The position numbers were made by a program, and so were the translations under genes. Shown here piece by piece: positions 1 through 7,274 of a DNA stretch of 64,000 bases. This DNA is from Oceanobacter mangrovi (lineage in GTDB: Bacteria; Pseudomonadota; Gammaproteobacteria; Pseudomonadales; Oceanobacteraceae), in contig NZ_JAHXZR010000001.1 of assembly GCF_019740315.1 (NCBI RefSeq), forward strand, positions 62,001 to 126,000. The letters are read 5' to 3'. Positions within the stretch are counted from its first letter, which is position 1. Every line of letters begins with the position of its first letter. Below the pieces are notes generated by a model. The model was not told the DNA's origin. It saw only the letters and a program-made list of their open reading frames with translations, and searched no databases.

Positions 1-647
1 ACACCGGTCGGGTTGATACGAACATCAATCGGGCCGCCCATCAGGGTCATGCTGGCTGGCAAACAGGGGTCGTTATGCATGGCCATCAGGGCTGCGGCGA
101 CCAGTGCCGGTACACAGGGCTGGCAAACCGCCATCACATGAACATCCGGCCCCAGGGTCTGGAGGAAATCAATCAAATAGTCGACATAGTCGTCAAAATG
201 GAAGGTGCCATCGGCCATTGGCACATCACGAGCGTTTTTCCAGTCGGTAATGTACACCTCATGATCGGGCAGGAATTCATTCACCGTACCGCGCAGCAGC
301 GTGGCAAAGTGGCCAGACATGGGCGCAATCATCAGTACTTTCGGCTGCAGCAAACCAGCCTTTTCACGTTTGAAATGCAGCAGGTTGCAGTAGGGTTTGC
401 TTTGGATAACTTCATAGCTGATGGCCACTTCACGGCCATCGATCTCAGTGGAATCAAGCCCCCAGGCCGGTTCTTCATAGAAATCGGTAATACGCTCGAC
501 CAGCTCCATCGACGCCCGCATGGTGCGATAGGTCCAGCTGTAGTTGAGCGGGTTGGTTGGCTGATAAAGAAACTGCCGGGTCATGCGTGCCATCACATGA
601 ACCGGACGGAGCGATTCCATAATTTGCGCATTGATGTTGTACAGCAT
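1..647 (-). CDS. phaZ: Intracellular polyhydroxyalkanoate depolymerase, N-terminal part (cut by window edge)
   Basis: The reverse strand reads open from the ATG at 647 to the window edge, giving about 215 residues beginning MLYNINAQIMESLRPVHVMA. The sequence matches the intracellular PHB depolymerase family (PhaZ), which mobilises stored polyhydroxybutyrate granules in the cytoplasm. The motif VCQPC near residue 178 is the family's lipase-like box, in which cysteine replaces the usual serine nucleophile. The segment MIAPMSGHFATLLRG fits the start of the alpha/beta-hydrolase core. The rest of the catalytic triad and the PHB_depo_C region lie outside the window. A purine-rich AGGGATCA precedes the start. 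No other PHA gene is visible here. Confidence 0.85.
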   Translation of the reverse strand, partial: MLYNINAQIMESLRPVHVMARMTRQFLYQPTNPLNYSWTYRTMRASMELVERITDFYEEPAWGLDSTEIDGREVAISYEVIQSKPYCNLLHFKREKAGLLQPKVLMIAPMSGHFATLLRGTVNEFLPDHEVYITDWKNARDVPMADGTFHFDDYVDYLIDFLQTLGPDVHVMAVCQPCVPALVAAALMAMHNDPCLPASMTLMGGPIDVRINPTG

Positions 648-721
648 GATAGTGATCCCTCGCTTTCACCTTGGCTGTCTGGATAAATAAGCCTAACAGA
701 TTAAGGATTGGCTGTATGAGG

Positions 722-752
722 CCACTTTAGGTCTAAATCGTATAAAAAGTGG
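722..752. promoter_or_regulatory. Inverted repeat upstream of phaZ
   Basis: CCACTTT (722-728) and AAAGTGG (746-752) form a perfect 7-bp dyad with a 17-bp AT-rich spacer, 75-105 bp upstream of the phaZ start. It could be a regulator site for phaZ or chance; I recognise no known box. Confidence 0.25.
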
Positions 753-906
753 ACAAATCCGTTGAATTGAAAATTAGCCCGCTATTCATAACAAGACATC
801 AGGCTTCTGCAGCCAAACCGCAACAGTCCGTCTACTGATGCTCCGTTATCACTGACTGCCAAACTGGCTATTCTGCGCGTTTTTTCAGCCCCCATGTGGA
901 GTCACC

Positions 907-1122
907 ATGCATTTGAAACTGAGACTTATCCACAGCGCACTGATGTCCGGCATTCTCAGTCTGCTGATGACCTGCTGGATCACCTACATCAATCTGGGCT
1001 ACAGCAGCCACTTCTTTGGTTTGTGGATGAAAGCCTGGAGCCTCGCCTGGCCACCAGCGTTTGTAATCGCATTCAGCACTGGCCCAGCCATCCTCAAGCT
1101 GGCACAACGGCTGTCGCGCTAA
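907..1122 (+). CDS. DUF2798 family small membrane protein
   Basis: This 71-residue protein has two hydrophobic segments, roughly residues 10-30 and 45-65. It shows the DUF2798-type pattern: a basic N-terminus, SGILSLLMTCWITYINLG, then FGLWMKAWSLAWPPAFVIAF and a basic tail. Such proteins are predicted two-helix inner-membrane proteins of unknown function. A TGGAG Shine-Dalgarno sequence lies just upstream of the ATG. It is divergent from phaZ, and a separate outer-membrane gene follows after 135 bp. The family call rests on the length and the W-x4-W-x2-P pattern. Confidence 0.7.
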   Translation: MHLKLRLIHSALMSGILSLLMTCWITYINLGYSSHFFGLWMKAWSLAWPPAFVIAFSTGPAILKLAQRLSR

Positions 1123-1257
1123 CGGCTGCCATATTAATCCGCCACCATCGGGCGCGAACTTTTGCAGCTAGCGGTCAACGAACTCATACTTGCAACTATT
1201 TGGCCCGATTTACGCATGTAGTCTGGTCATACTCAGCCCTACTTGATGGAGACAGTC

Positions 1258-1980
1258 ATGAAACACCAGGTTCTGTTGGTATCCCTGCTCACCGCTGCGG
1301 CAGCCGCACAGGCATCTGATGAAGCCCCCAAACAGCCACCGTTCTGGCAAGGCTTTGCCGAGCTGGGCACTATTGCAACCTCAGGCAATACCGACACCAG
1401 CAGCCTCAATGCCAAATTTGGCGCTGCCCGCAAGGGCATCCAGTGGGATTCAAATTACAAGCTGACCGCACTCACCAGCCGCGAAGACGGCGACGCTTCA
1501 AAGGAAACCTACTTTGCCTCAATGCAGTTTGACCGCAAGCTCAGTGAGCGTTCCTATATCGCCATTCACGCCCAGCAAGAGCGCGCCCGCTTTTCCGGTT
1601 TTGTCTACCAAAGCAGCGCCTCGGTTGGTTATGGCTACCGCCTCATCAAGAATGAAAAGCACGAGTTGTCGCTCGAGGCTGGCCCTGGTTACAGCCGCAA
1701 CAAAGTGGAAGACACCAATGTGATTGAGGATGAAGGGATTGCCCGCCTGGTGGCCGATTACCACTGGAATATAAACAAGGGCACCTTTTTCATGCAAAAC
1801 CTGACCGCTGAACTGGGTCAGGAGAACAGTACCTACACCAGCGAGACCGGTCTCAAAAGCCAGCTTAACGGCTCATTGGCGACCAAATTGACCTATACCG
1901 TCAGCTACGTCGACAAGGTACCGGAAGGCAACAAAACCACCGATACCGAATTCGGTGTGACTCTGGTCTACAGCTTTTGA
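1258..1980 (+). CDS. DUF481 family outer-membrane beta-barrel protein (YdiY-like)
   Basis: This 240-residue exported protein starts MKHQVLLVSLLTAAAAAQAS, a signal peptide cut near residue 19. The mature part has alternating beta-strand patterns, for example GFAELGTIATSGNTDTSSLN and GYGYRLIKNEKHELSLEAG, and it ends in a C-terminal Phe (VTLVYSF) as outer-membrane barrels do. The SGNT motif and overall length fit DUF481, the salt-stress-induced or YdiY-type barrels of unknown substrate. A start five codons earlier is possible, but GGAG at 1246-1249 is well placed for the ATG at 1258. A strong bidirectional terminator follows. Confidence 0.8.
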   Translation: MKHQVLLVSLLTAAAAAQASDEAPKQPPFWQGFAELGTIATSGNTDTSSLNAKFGAARKGIQWDSNYKLTALTSREDGDASKETYFASMQFDRKLSERSYIAIHAQQERARFSGFVYQSSASVGYGYRLIKNEKHELSLEAGPGYSRNKVEDTNVIEDEGIARLVADYHWNINKGTFFMQNLTAELGQENSTYTSETGLKSQLNGSLATKLTYTVSYVDKVPEGNKTTDTEFGVTLVYSF

Positions 1981-2024
1981 TAGCCGCTTGCAGCGCGCTA
2001 CACCATTAAAAAGTAAAAAGACGG

Positions 2025-2062
2025 CCAATAAAAAACCAGCCTGATGGCTGGTTTTTTATTGG
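2025..2062. terminator. Bidirectional intrinsic terminator
   Basis: A perfect 17-bp inverted repeat (2025-2041 and 2046-2062) with a four-base loop has a GC core CCAGCC/GGCTGG flanked by A and T runs on both sides. It sits between the convergent DUF481 gene and the LTXXQ-protein gene and can serve both. Confidence 0.9.
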
Positions 2063-2091
2063 GTTCTATTGCCGCACACAACAGGGTGGCG

Positions 2092-2835
2092 TTATTCACC
2101 CTGCTGCTGGAATTCCGGTGGCCGACAGGGAGAATCCGGGTCATCTGGTGGACCACAATCCTCCGGCGGGCGTCCGGGGTTGCCGTCACGATCGTCCGGA
2201 GGCGGAGGCATATCGCTGCCATGGAAAGGTGAGCCCATCATGTCGTCGAGTTTGGGCCAGCTGCGTCGTTGCTGCTGTTTACGCTGCTGTACCTGTGCCA
2301 GCTGTTCACTGGTCAGCACTTCGCTCAAGGCCCTCTCAACCCCAACCCGGCCTGCTTCAATCTGGCTGTGGTCAACCGGCCAGCTGAACTGCTTGATCAG
2401 TTCGTCAGAAAGTCCCTGCAACTGCTGCTGCTGGTCTGGCGAAAGATTCACGCCCCGCACCATACGGGCAATCAGGTCAGCGGTGGCCCGACTGTGGAAA
2501 TCCTGCACAATCTGATCTGCTTGCTGACGTTGCTCTGTTGTCAGCACCGATTGCAGCTCGATCCGCATGGAAGCAGATAAATCACGGGTGGCGGTGCGTT
2601 CTTTCAGCCAGCGCTGTTCATCAAAACTTTCGCCCCAGCCTGGGCCAAGGTTTTCCCGCAGCTTCACGAAGCGCTGCTGATAGTCGGTTTCAATCCGCTC
2701 AATGCGGGTCTGCTGACTTTTGCTCAACTGCAACAGTTCAGTCCAGTCCATAACCCTGGGGCGTCCTTCAAACGCCATGACCTCAAGGCTGAACAAGCAG
2801 CAGAGGCATACCAGGACCAACTTGATTCGTTTCAT
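2092..2835 (-). CDS. Periplasmic LTXXQ/Spy-like protein with proline-rich tail
   Basis: This 247-residue protein has a signal peptide (MKRIKLVLVCLCCLFSLEVMA, cut near residue 21). The helical body carries three LTXXQ-type motifs: LTTEQ near 98, LSPDQ near 131 and LTSEQ near 173. These mark the Spy/CpxP family of periplasmic chaperone-like or stress-sensing proteins. The last 50 or so residues are rich in Pro, Asp and Gly (PPPPDD, GRPPED), which is unusual for Spy and probably disordered. Whether it acts as a chaperone cannot be told from sequence. It stands alone, convergent with the DUF481 gene. Confidence 0.6.
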   Translation of the reverse strand: MKRIKLVLVCLCCLFSLEVMAFEGRPRVMDWTELLQLSKSQQTRIERIETDYQQRFVKLRENLGPGWGESFDEQRWLKERTATRDLSASMRIELQSVLTTEQRQQADQIVQDFHSRATADLIARMVRGVNLSPDQQQQLQGLSDELIKQFSWPVDHSQIEAGRVGVERALSEVLTSEQLAQVQQRKQQQRRSWPKLDDMMGSPFHGSDMPPPPDDRDGNPGRPPEDCGPPDDPDSPCRPPEFQQQGE

Positions 2836-3023
2836 AAAACCCCTGTCAGGGATGGTTTTTGTCAGCGAGGACTGTAGCGCAAAGCAGCTGACCTCTCATT
2901 GCTATATTCGTTATAGTCAGCAAAGAAGTGTCCGGCATCACCTGATCGGGTGAGCGGCGGAATTTTCTTTCAAACCGGCAAGCTGGTTATCATAGTCAGC
3001 CGGTGAATGATGAGATGTTAGTG

Positions 3024-3608
3024 ATGAGTGATTTCGAAGACGATTTTTATCAGGAGATGCAGGACGTCAAGCCGCTGCAGACCAGGTCGACAGTCGCCCT
3101 TCGGAAAGGAGATATTCGACTGGCCTCACAAGAGGCTCGACGCCTGGCAGCCACAGATGACACACCTCGCGTAGACCCCAACCATCTGCACACCACAGAG
3201 GTCAAACGCATTGGCCCCCACGATGTGGTAGGTTTCAAGCGGCCGGGGATTCAGGACGGTGTATTCCGCAAGCTGCGACTCGGCAAATACGCCATGGAAG
3301 CACGTCTTGACCTGCACCGCCGCACCGTGGAAGAAGCCCGCCGCCAGCTGTTTCGCTTTGTGCATGACTGTATGGAACATGATATCCGCAGCGTGATGGT
3401 ACTGCCCGGCAAGGGCGACCGTAACGAAGGCGACCCGGCGGTGATCAAGAGTTATTTGGTGCACTGGCTGGAGCAGCTGGATGAAGTCCAGGCTTACCAT
3501 ACGGCGCAGCCTCAACATGGCGGCGCTGGTGCTTTTTATGTGCTGCTACGCAAAAGCGAGCGCAAGAAGCAGGAAGCTCGCGAGCAATTCAGCAAGGGCC
3601 GTTTGTAA
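3024..3608 (+). CDS. smrA: Smr domain protein (SmrA-like putative endonuclease)
   Basis: This 194-residue protein has a short acidic N-terminus (MSDFEDDFYQEMQDVKPL) typical of SmrA/YdaL proteins and a C-terminal Smr domain from about residue 92. The signatures LDLHRRTVEEA and LPGKGDRNEG correspond to the family's LDLHG-x-T and HGKG motifs. Smr domains bind or nick nucleic acids; the bacterial stand-alone role is poorly known. The frame is open from a GTG at 3003, but GAGATG at 3010 and family N-termini favour the ATG at 3024. It is a single gene with its own upstream space. Confidence 0.8.
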   Translation: MSDFEDDFYQEMQDVKPLQTRSTVALRKGDIRLASQEARRLAATDDTPRVDPNHLHTTEVKRIGPHDVVGFKRPGIQDGVFRKLRLGKYAMEARLDLHRRTVEEARRQLFRFVHDCMEHDIRSVMVLPGKGDRNEGDPAVIKSYLVHWLEQLDEVQAYHTAQPQHGGAGAFYVLLRKSERKKQEAREQFSKGRL

Positions 3609-3834
3609 AACGGCTGCGGTTCCACTCCCCGGCTATTCCACGCTCCAGACATTCCAACCCATCTGACTAACCCGCCAGCCAGATGGTGCTGCCACATTCC
3701 CTGCCAGCATCCTGCCCTGCCAACATGTAGTAACCCGCTGTTACCCATAACCTGCGCCCGCCTTTCACACTGTTTCAGGTCACTCCCCCGAGTCTTCGGG
3801 AACCCAATCTGATAACACGAGTAAGGAGCACACC

Positions 3835-4401
3835 ATGGCCAAGGTATTAATTATTGCTGGCGATTACGTTGAGGACTACGAACTGATGGTGCCGTTTCAG
3901 GCACTGCAAATGGTTGGCCACAGCGTTGATGTGATCTGCCCGGACAAGCAAACCGGTGAGGCTGTCCGCACCGCCATTCACGACTTTGAAGGCGACCAGA
4001 CCTACAGCGAAAAGCCCGGCCATAACTTTATTCTCAACGCCAGTTTTGCCGACACTGACGCCAGCCAATACGATGCACTGCTGATTCCAGGCGGCCGTGC
4101 GCCGGAATATCTGCGCCTCAACGCTACCGTAATTGAGATGGTCAAACACTTCCACAGCAGCAACAAACCGATTGCGGCTGTGTGCCATGGTGCCCAATTA
4201 TTGGCAGCTGCCGATGTGATTCGTGAACGGCGGGTATCTGCCTACCCTGCCTGTGCGCCGGAAGTAACGCTGGCTGGCGGCCTCTACGCTGACATTGAAG
4301 TCACCTCGGCAGTGACCGACGGCAATCTGGTGACTGCGCCAGCCTGGCCGGCTCACCCCGCATGGTTGGCTCAATTCAACCAACTGTTGGCAAACATCTG
4401 A
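3835..4401 (+). CDS. DJ-1/PfpI family protein
   Basis: This 188-residue protein has the fold signatures of the DJ-1/PfpI superfamily: [15 protein letters not shown] at the N-terminus, [11 protein letters not shown] near 84-94 and the nucleophile elbow AVCHGAQLL with Cys117 and His118. Glu13 or Glu16 is a likely partner for the cysteine. Members act as stress-linked hydrolases, deglycases or chaperones, and the exact activity cannot be read from sequence. An AAGGAG lies about 8 bases before the ATG. The gene stands alone. YhbO/PfpI-like is the closest label I can give. Confidence 0.8.
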   Translation: MAKVLIIAGDYVEDYELMVPFQALQMVGHSVDVICPDKQTGEAVRTAIHDFEGDQTYSEKPGHNFILNASFADTDASQYDALLIPGGRAPEYLRLNATVIEMVKHFHSSNKPIAAVCHGAQLLAAADVIRERRVSAYPACAPEVTLAGGLYADIEVTSAVTDGNLVTAPAWPAHPAWLAQFNQLLANI

Positions 4402-4437
4402 GCGCCAATTCCCTACAATCCCGTTTACCCCGGCTGC

Positions 4438-4497
4438 GGCTGATGGCTCTGTGGCTGGTAGCTCTGCGGTTGGAAGCTCCGCAGTTGGTGGCTCCAT
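4438..4497 (+). repeat. Four degenerate 15-bp tandem repeats
   Basis: Four consecutive 15-base units start at 4438, 4453, 4468 and 4483, each with the pattern GGYTGRTRGCTCYGY and a few mismatches. They lie in the gap between the DJ-1/PfpI gene and the ribbon-helix-helix gene, about 65 bp before the latter's start. Confidence 0.7.
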
Positions 4498-4560
4498 CGA
4501 CGCCGGGGTATTGTGCTGTGATCCATTGACGCAGACTAACGGGATCGTCAGGAGGTTTGT

Positions 4561-4860
4561 ATGTGTGAGATTTATTCCGGTGCAGAACCCGAATTATTCG
4601 AACTGAAAACCCGCTCCATCCGTATCGACGGTGTGGTGACCAGCATCCGGCTGGAAGCTGTGTTCTGGCACTTGCTGGAACAGATTGCGGCGGAAGCCGA
4701 TTTGACGCTGGGGACCTTTATGACCCGAATTCACCGCGAAGTTGTAGCACGACGCGGCGAACCCGGTAATTTCACATCCTTGTTACGAGTGGCCTGCACC
4801 ACCCACCTGAATCAGGGGCAGCGTTTGCAACTGCCCTCTGAAACAGTCGTTACCCAGTGA
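4561..4860 (+). CDS. Ribbon-helix-helix domain protein (RHH_4-like)
   Basis: This 99-residue protein has a ribbon-helix-helix core at about residues 18-60: strand TRSIRIDGVVTSIRLE, helix AVFWHLLEQIAAEADL, then TLGTFMTRIHREV. This is the RHH_4 pattern, a small DNA-binding fold related to MetJ/Arc, so it may be a transcriptional regulator of unknown target. AGGAGG five bases before the ATG predicts strong translation. No toxin-like partner gene is next to it, so an antitoxin role is not supported. It runs into the 3' end of ilvA on the other strand. Confidence 0.7.
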   Translation: MCEIYSGAEPELFELKTRSIRIDGVVTSIRLEAVFWHLLEQIAAEADLTLGTFMTRIHREVVARRGEPGNFTSLLRVACTTHLNQGQRLQLPSETVVTQ

Positions 4861-4874
4861 TCTCGACAGGCCGG

Positions 4875-6392
4875 TTAACGCAAAAACAGCTGGTAGGCGG
4901 TGTTTTCGGTTTCATCCCAATACGGATAACCCAGCTCAAGCAGGTATCCCTGCAGCTGTTCGATCTTGTCGTCGCTGACCTGCAAGCCCACCAGCGTGCG
5001 GCCACTGGCAGCACCGTGGTTGCGGTAGTGGAACAGCGATATATTGAAACGCTTGCCCAGCGTGCGGAGGAATTTCAGCAGCGCCCCCGGACGTTCCGGG
5101 AATTCAAACCGGTACAGGCGTTCATTGGTGACGCTGGCGGGCGCCAGACCACCCACCATATGACGAATATGGTATTTCGCCACTTCGTTGTCACTCAGGT
5201 CCATGACCGGATAGCTTTCTGCCCGCAGCTCGCTGATCAGTTCAGCCCGTGCGCCCGGCTCAGGGCCGACTTTCACACCCACGTAAATCTGTGCGTGCTC
5301 GCTGTCGCCGAAACGGTAGTTGAATTCGGTAATCGGCCGCTTGCCCAGCAGTGAGCAAAAACGCTGGAAGCTGCCCGGCTCTTCCGGAATGGTGACCGCC
5401 AAAATCACTTCGCGGCCTTCACCGATTTCGGCCACTTCGGATACATAACGCAGACGATCGAAGTTGACGTTGGCACCGCTCAATACTGCAATCAGGTTCT
5501 GCTCTTCACAGGCGTAACGCTCGACGTATTTTTTCACTCCGGCCACCGCCAGCGCACCGGCCGGTTCGGCGACGGCACGGGTGTCGTCGAAGATGTCTTT
5601 CAGCGCCGCACAGATTTCATCCGGCGTAACCGTGATCACTTCATCGACACATTCGCTGGCAATCCGCCATGTTTCCTCGCCAATGGTAGCCACTGCCACA
5701 CCGTCAGCAAAGATCCCGACTTCTGGCAGCGTCACCCGCTGACCGGCTTCCAGAGCCGCCGCCAGACAGGCAGATTCGGTACTTTCCACGCCGATCACCT
5801 TGATCTCCGGCTTCAGCGCCTTGATGTAGGCCGCAACACCAGCCACCAGACCACCGCCACCAACCGGTACAAATACCGCATCGACCGGCTGTTTCATCTG
5901 TCGGAGGATTTCCATCCCGATGGTGCCCTGACCGGCAATCACTTCCGGGTCATCGTAGGGGTGGATATAGGTCATGCCCTTTTCCGCCACCAGCTTCTGC
6001 GAGTAGGCAAAAGCTTCATCAAAAGCATCGCCGTGCAGCACCACCCGGGCACCACGAGCCTTGACCGAGCGCACCTTGATATCCGGTGTGGTACGCGGCA
6101 TCACGATCACTGCCTTGATGCCCAGCTCCTTGGCCGCCAGAGCCAGACCCTGGGCATGGTTACCAGCCGAAGCGGCGACCACGCCACGGGCTTTTTCTTC
6201 TTCGGTCAGCTGCGCCACCTTGTTGTAGGCGCCACGAATCTTGAAGGAATAAACCGGCTGCTCATCTTCACGCTTGATCCAGATCTGGTTCCCCAAACGC
6301 TCCGACAAAAACGGGGCAATGTGCAGCGGCGTCTCGATAGCAACATCGTAAACCCGTGACGTGAGGATTTTGCGCAGATACTCGTTCAGCAT
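4875..6392 (-). CDS. ilvA: Threonine ammonia-lyase, biosynthetic
   Basis: IlvA deaminates threonine to 2-oxobutanoate, the first committed step to isoleucine, in the cytoplasm. The 505 residues match the length of the long biosynthetic form. The PLP lysine is Lys51 in SFKIRGAYNK. SAGNHAQG (75-82) and VGGGGL (177-182) are the substrate and phosphate loops of fold-type II PLP enzymes. Two ACT-like regulatory modules follow, near 325-400 and 418-495 (EEPGSFQRFCSLLG and ERPGALLKFLRTLG), as expected for isoleucine feedback control. It is divergent from rpiA, an arrangement also known in pseudomonads. Confidence 0.96.
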   Translation of the reverse strand: MLNEYLRKILTSRVYDVAIETPLHIAPFLSERLGNQIWIKREDEQPVYSFKIRGAYNKVAQLTEEEKARGVVAASAGNHAQGLALAAKELGIKAVIVMPRTTPDIKVRSVKARGARVVLHGDAFDEAFAYSQKLVAEKGMTYIHPYDDPEVIAGQGTIGMEILRQMKQPVDAVFVPVGGGGLVAGVAAYIKALKPEIKVIGVESTESACLAAALEAGQRVTLPEVGIFADGVAVATIGEETWRIASECVDEVITVTPDEICAALKDIFDDTRAVAEPAGALAVAGVKKYVERYACEEQNLIAVLSGANVNFDRLRYVSEVAEIGEGREVILAVTIPEEPGSFQRFCSLLGKRPITEFNYRFGDSEHAQIYVGVKVGPEPGARAELISELRAESYPVMDLSDNEVAKYHIRHMVGGLAPASVTNERLYRFEFPERPGALLKFLRTLGKRFNISLFHYRNHGAASGRTLVGLQVSDDKIEQLQGYLLELGYPYWDETENTAYQLFLR

Positions 6393-6549
6393 GATGATTT
6401 CTGGTTACCTTGCATTAAAGCGATTGAACTTCAGATGGTATGGATAAGTCTGTTGGAGAGAACCGGGAGACCCGTTGATGCCCAAAGCAAACACTCTTCA
6501 AACCCGGATTTTACAGCCAATTTTTCCAGCATTGTAACGCACGTCACCC

Positions 6550-6555
6550 TATAAT
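6550..6555 (+). promoter_or_regulatory. Candidate -10 element of rpiA
   Basis: A perfect TATAAT lies 33 bases before the rpiA ATG in the 196-bp ilvA/rpiA divergent region. No good -35 hexamer is found at 16-18 bp, so this is only a candidate. Confidence 0.4.
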
Positions 6556-6588
6556 GTGCGGCAAACAGCACCCAGACAGTGAAGCACT

Positions 6589-7263
6589 ATGACTCAAGAC
6601 GAACTCAAGCAAGCGGTTGGCGAAGCCGCCGTGCAGTTGATTCTGCCAAAGCTGGAAGAAGAATCGATTATTGGCGTTGGCACCGGCTCAACCGCCAACT
6701 GTTTTATCGATGCCCTGGCCAAACACAAACACCTGTTCGACGGCACGGTTGCCAGCTCCGAAGCCTCGGCCCAGCGTCTGCGTGATCATGGCATTGCTGT
6801 CTACGACCTCAACAGCGTCGACATGCTGGAGTTCTACATTGATGGTGCCGACGAAGTTAACCACAAACTGGAAATGATCAAAGGGGGCGGTGCCGCCCTG
6901 ACTCGCGAAAAGATTGTTGCGGCGGTGGCCCGTCATTTCGTTTGTATTGCCGACGCCAGCAAACTGGTGGAAACCATGGGAGCCTTCCCGCTGCCGGTAG
7001 AAGTGATCCCGATGGCGCGCTCCCACGTTGCCCGCGAAATCGTCAAGCTGGGTGGCGATCCGGTTTACCGTAACGGCGTTGTTACCGATAACGGCGGCCA
7101 CATTCTGGATGTGCATAACCTCAGCATCACCGCGGCCACCGAACTGGAAAGCAAGATCAACCAGATCACTGGCGTCATCACCAACGGCCTGTTCGCGCTG
7201 CGGCCGGCCGACACCCTGTTGCTGGGCACCAGCGAAGGCGTGAAGACCCTCACCGCCAAGTGA
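6589..7263 (+). CDS. rpiA: Ribose-5-phosphate isomerase A
   Basis: RpiA interconverts ribose 5-phosphate and ribulose 5-phosphate in the non-oxidative pentose phosphate pathway. The 224 residues are close to the E. coli length. Signature loops are present: GTGSTANCF at 31-39, DGADEVN at 85-91 and [11 protein letters not shown] at 98-108, carrying the catalytic acids and lysine. It is divergent from ilvA and is followed after 11 bp by the YdbH-type gene, with which it may be co-transcribed. Confidence 0.96.
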   Translation: MTQDELKQAVGEAAVQLILPKLEEESIIGVGTGSTANCFIDALAKHKHLFDGTVASSEASAQRLRDHGIAVYDLNSVDMLEFYIDGADEVNHKLEMIKGGGAALTREKIVAAVARHFVCIADASKLVETMGAFPLPVEVIPMARSHVAREIVKLGGDPVYRNGVVTDNGGHILDVHNLSITAATELESKINQITGVITNGLFALRPADTLLLGTSEGVKTLTAK

Positions 7264-7274
7264 GTTAACAACGC

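Noticed and set aside
894-1319. 141-codon plus-strand frame overlapping the DUF2798 and DUF481 genes
   Set aside because: Runs in another frame across two supported genes and the gap between them; no recognisable features.
4561-4860. Antitoxin of a toxin-antitoxin pair
   Set aside because: No small toxin-like gene lies next to the ribbon-helix-helix gene; neighbours are a DJ-1/PfpI gene and ilvA.
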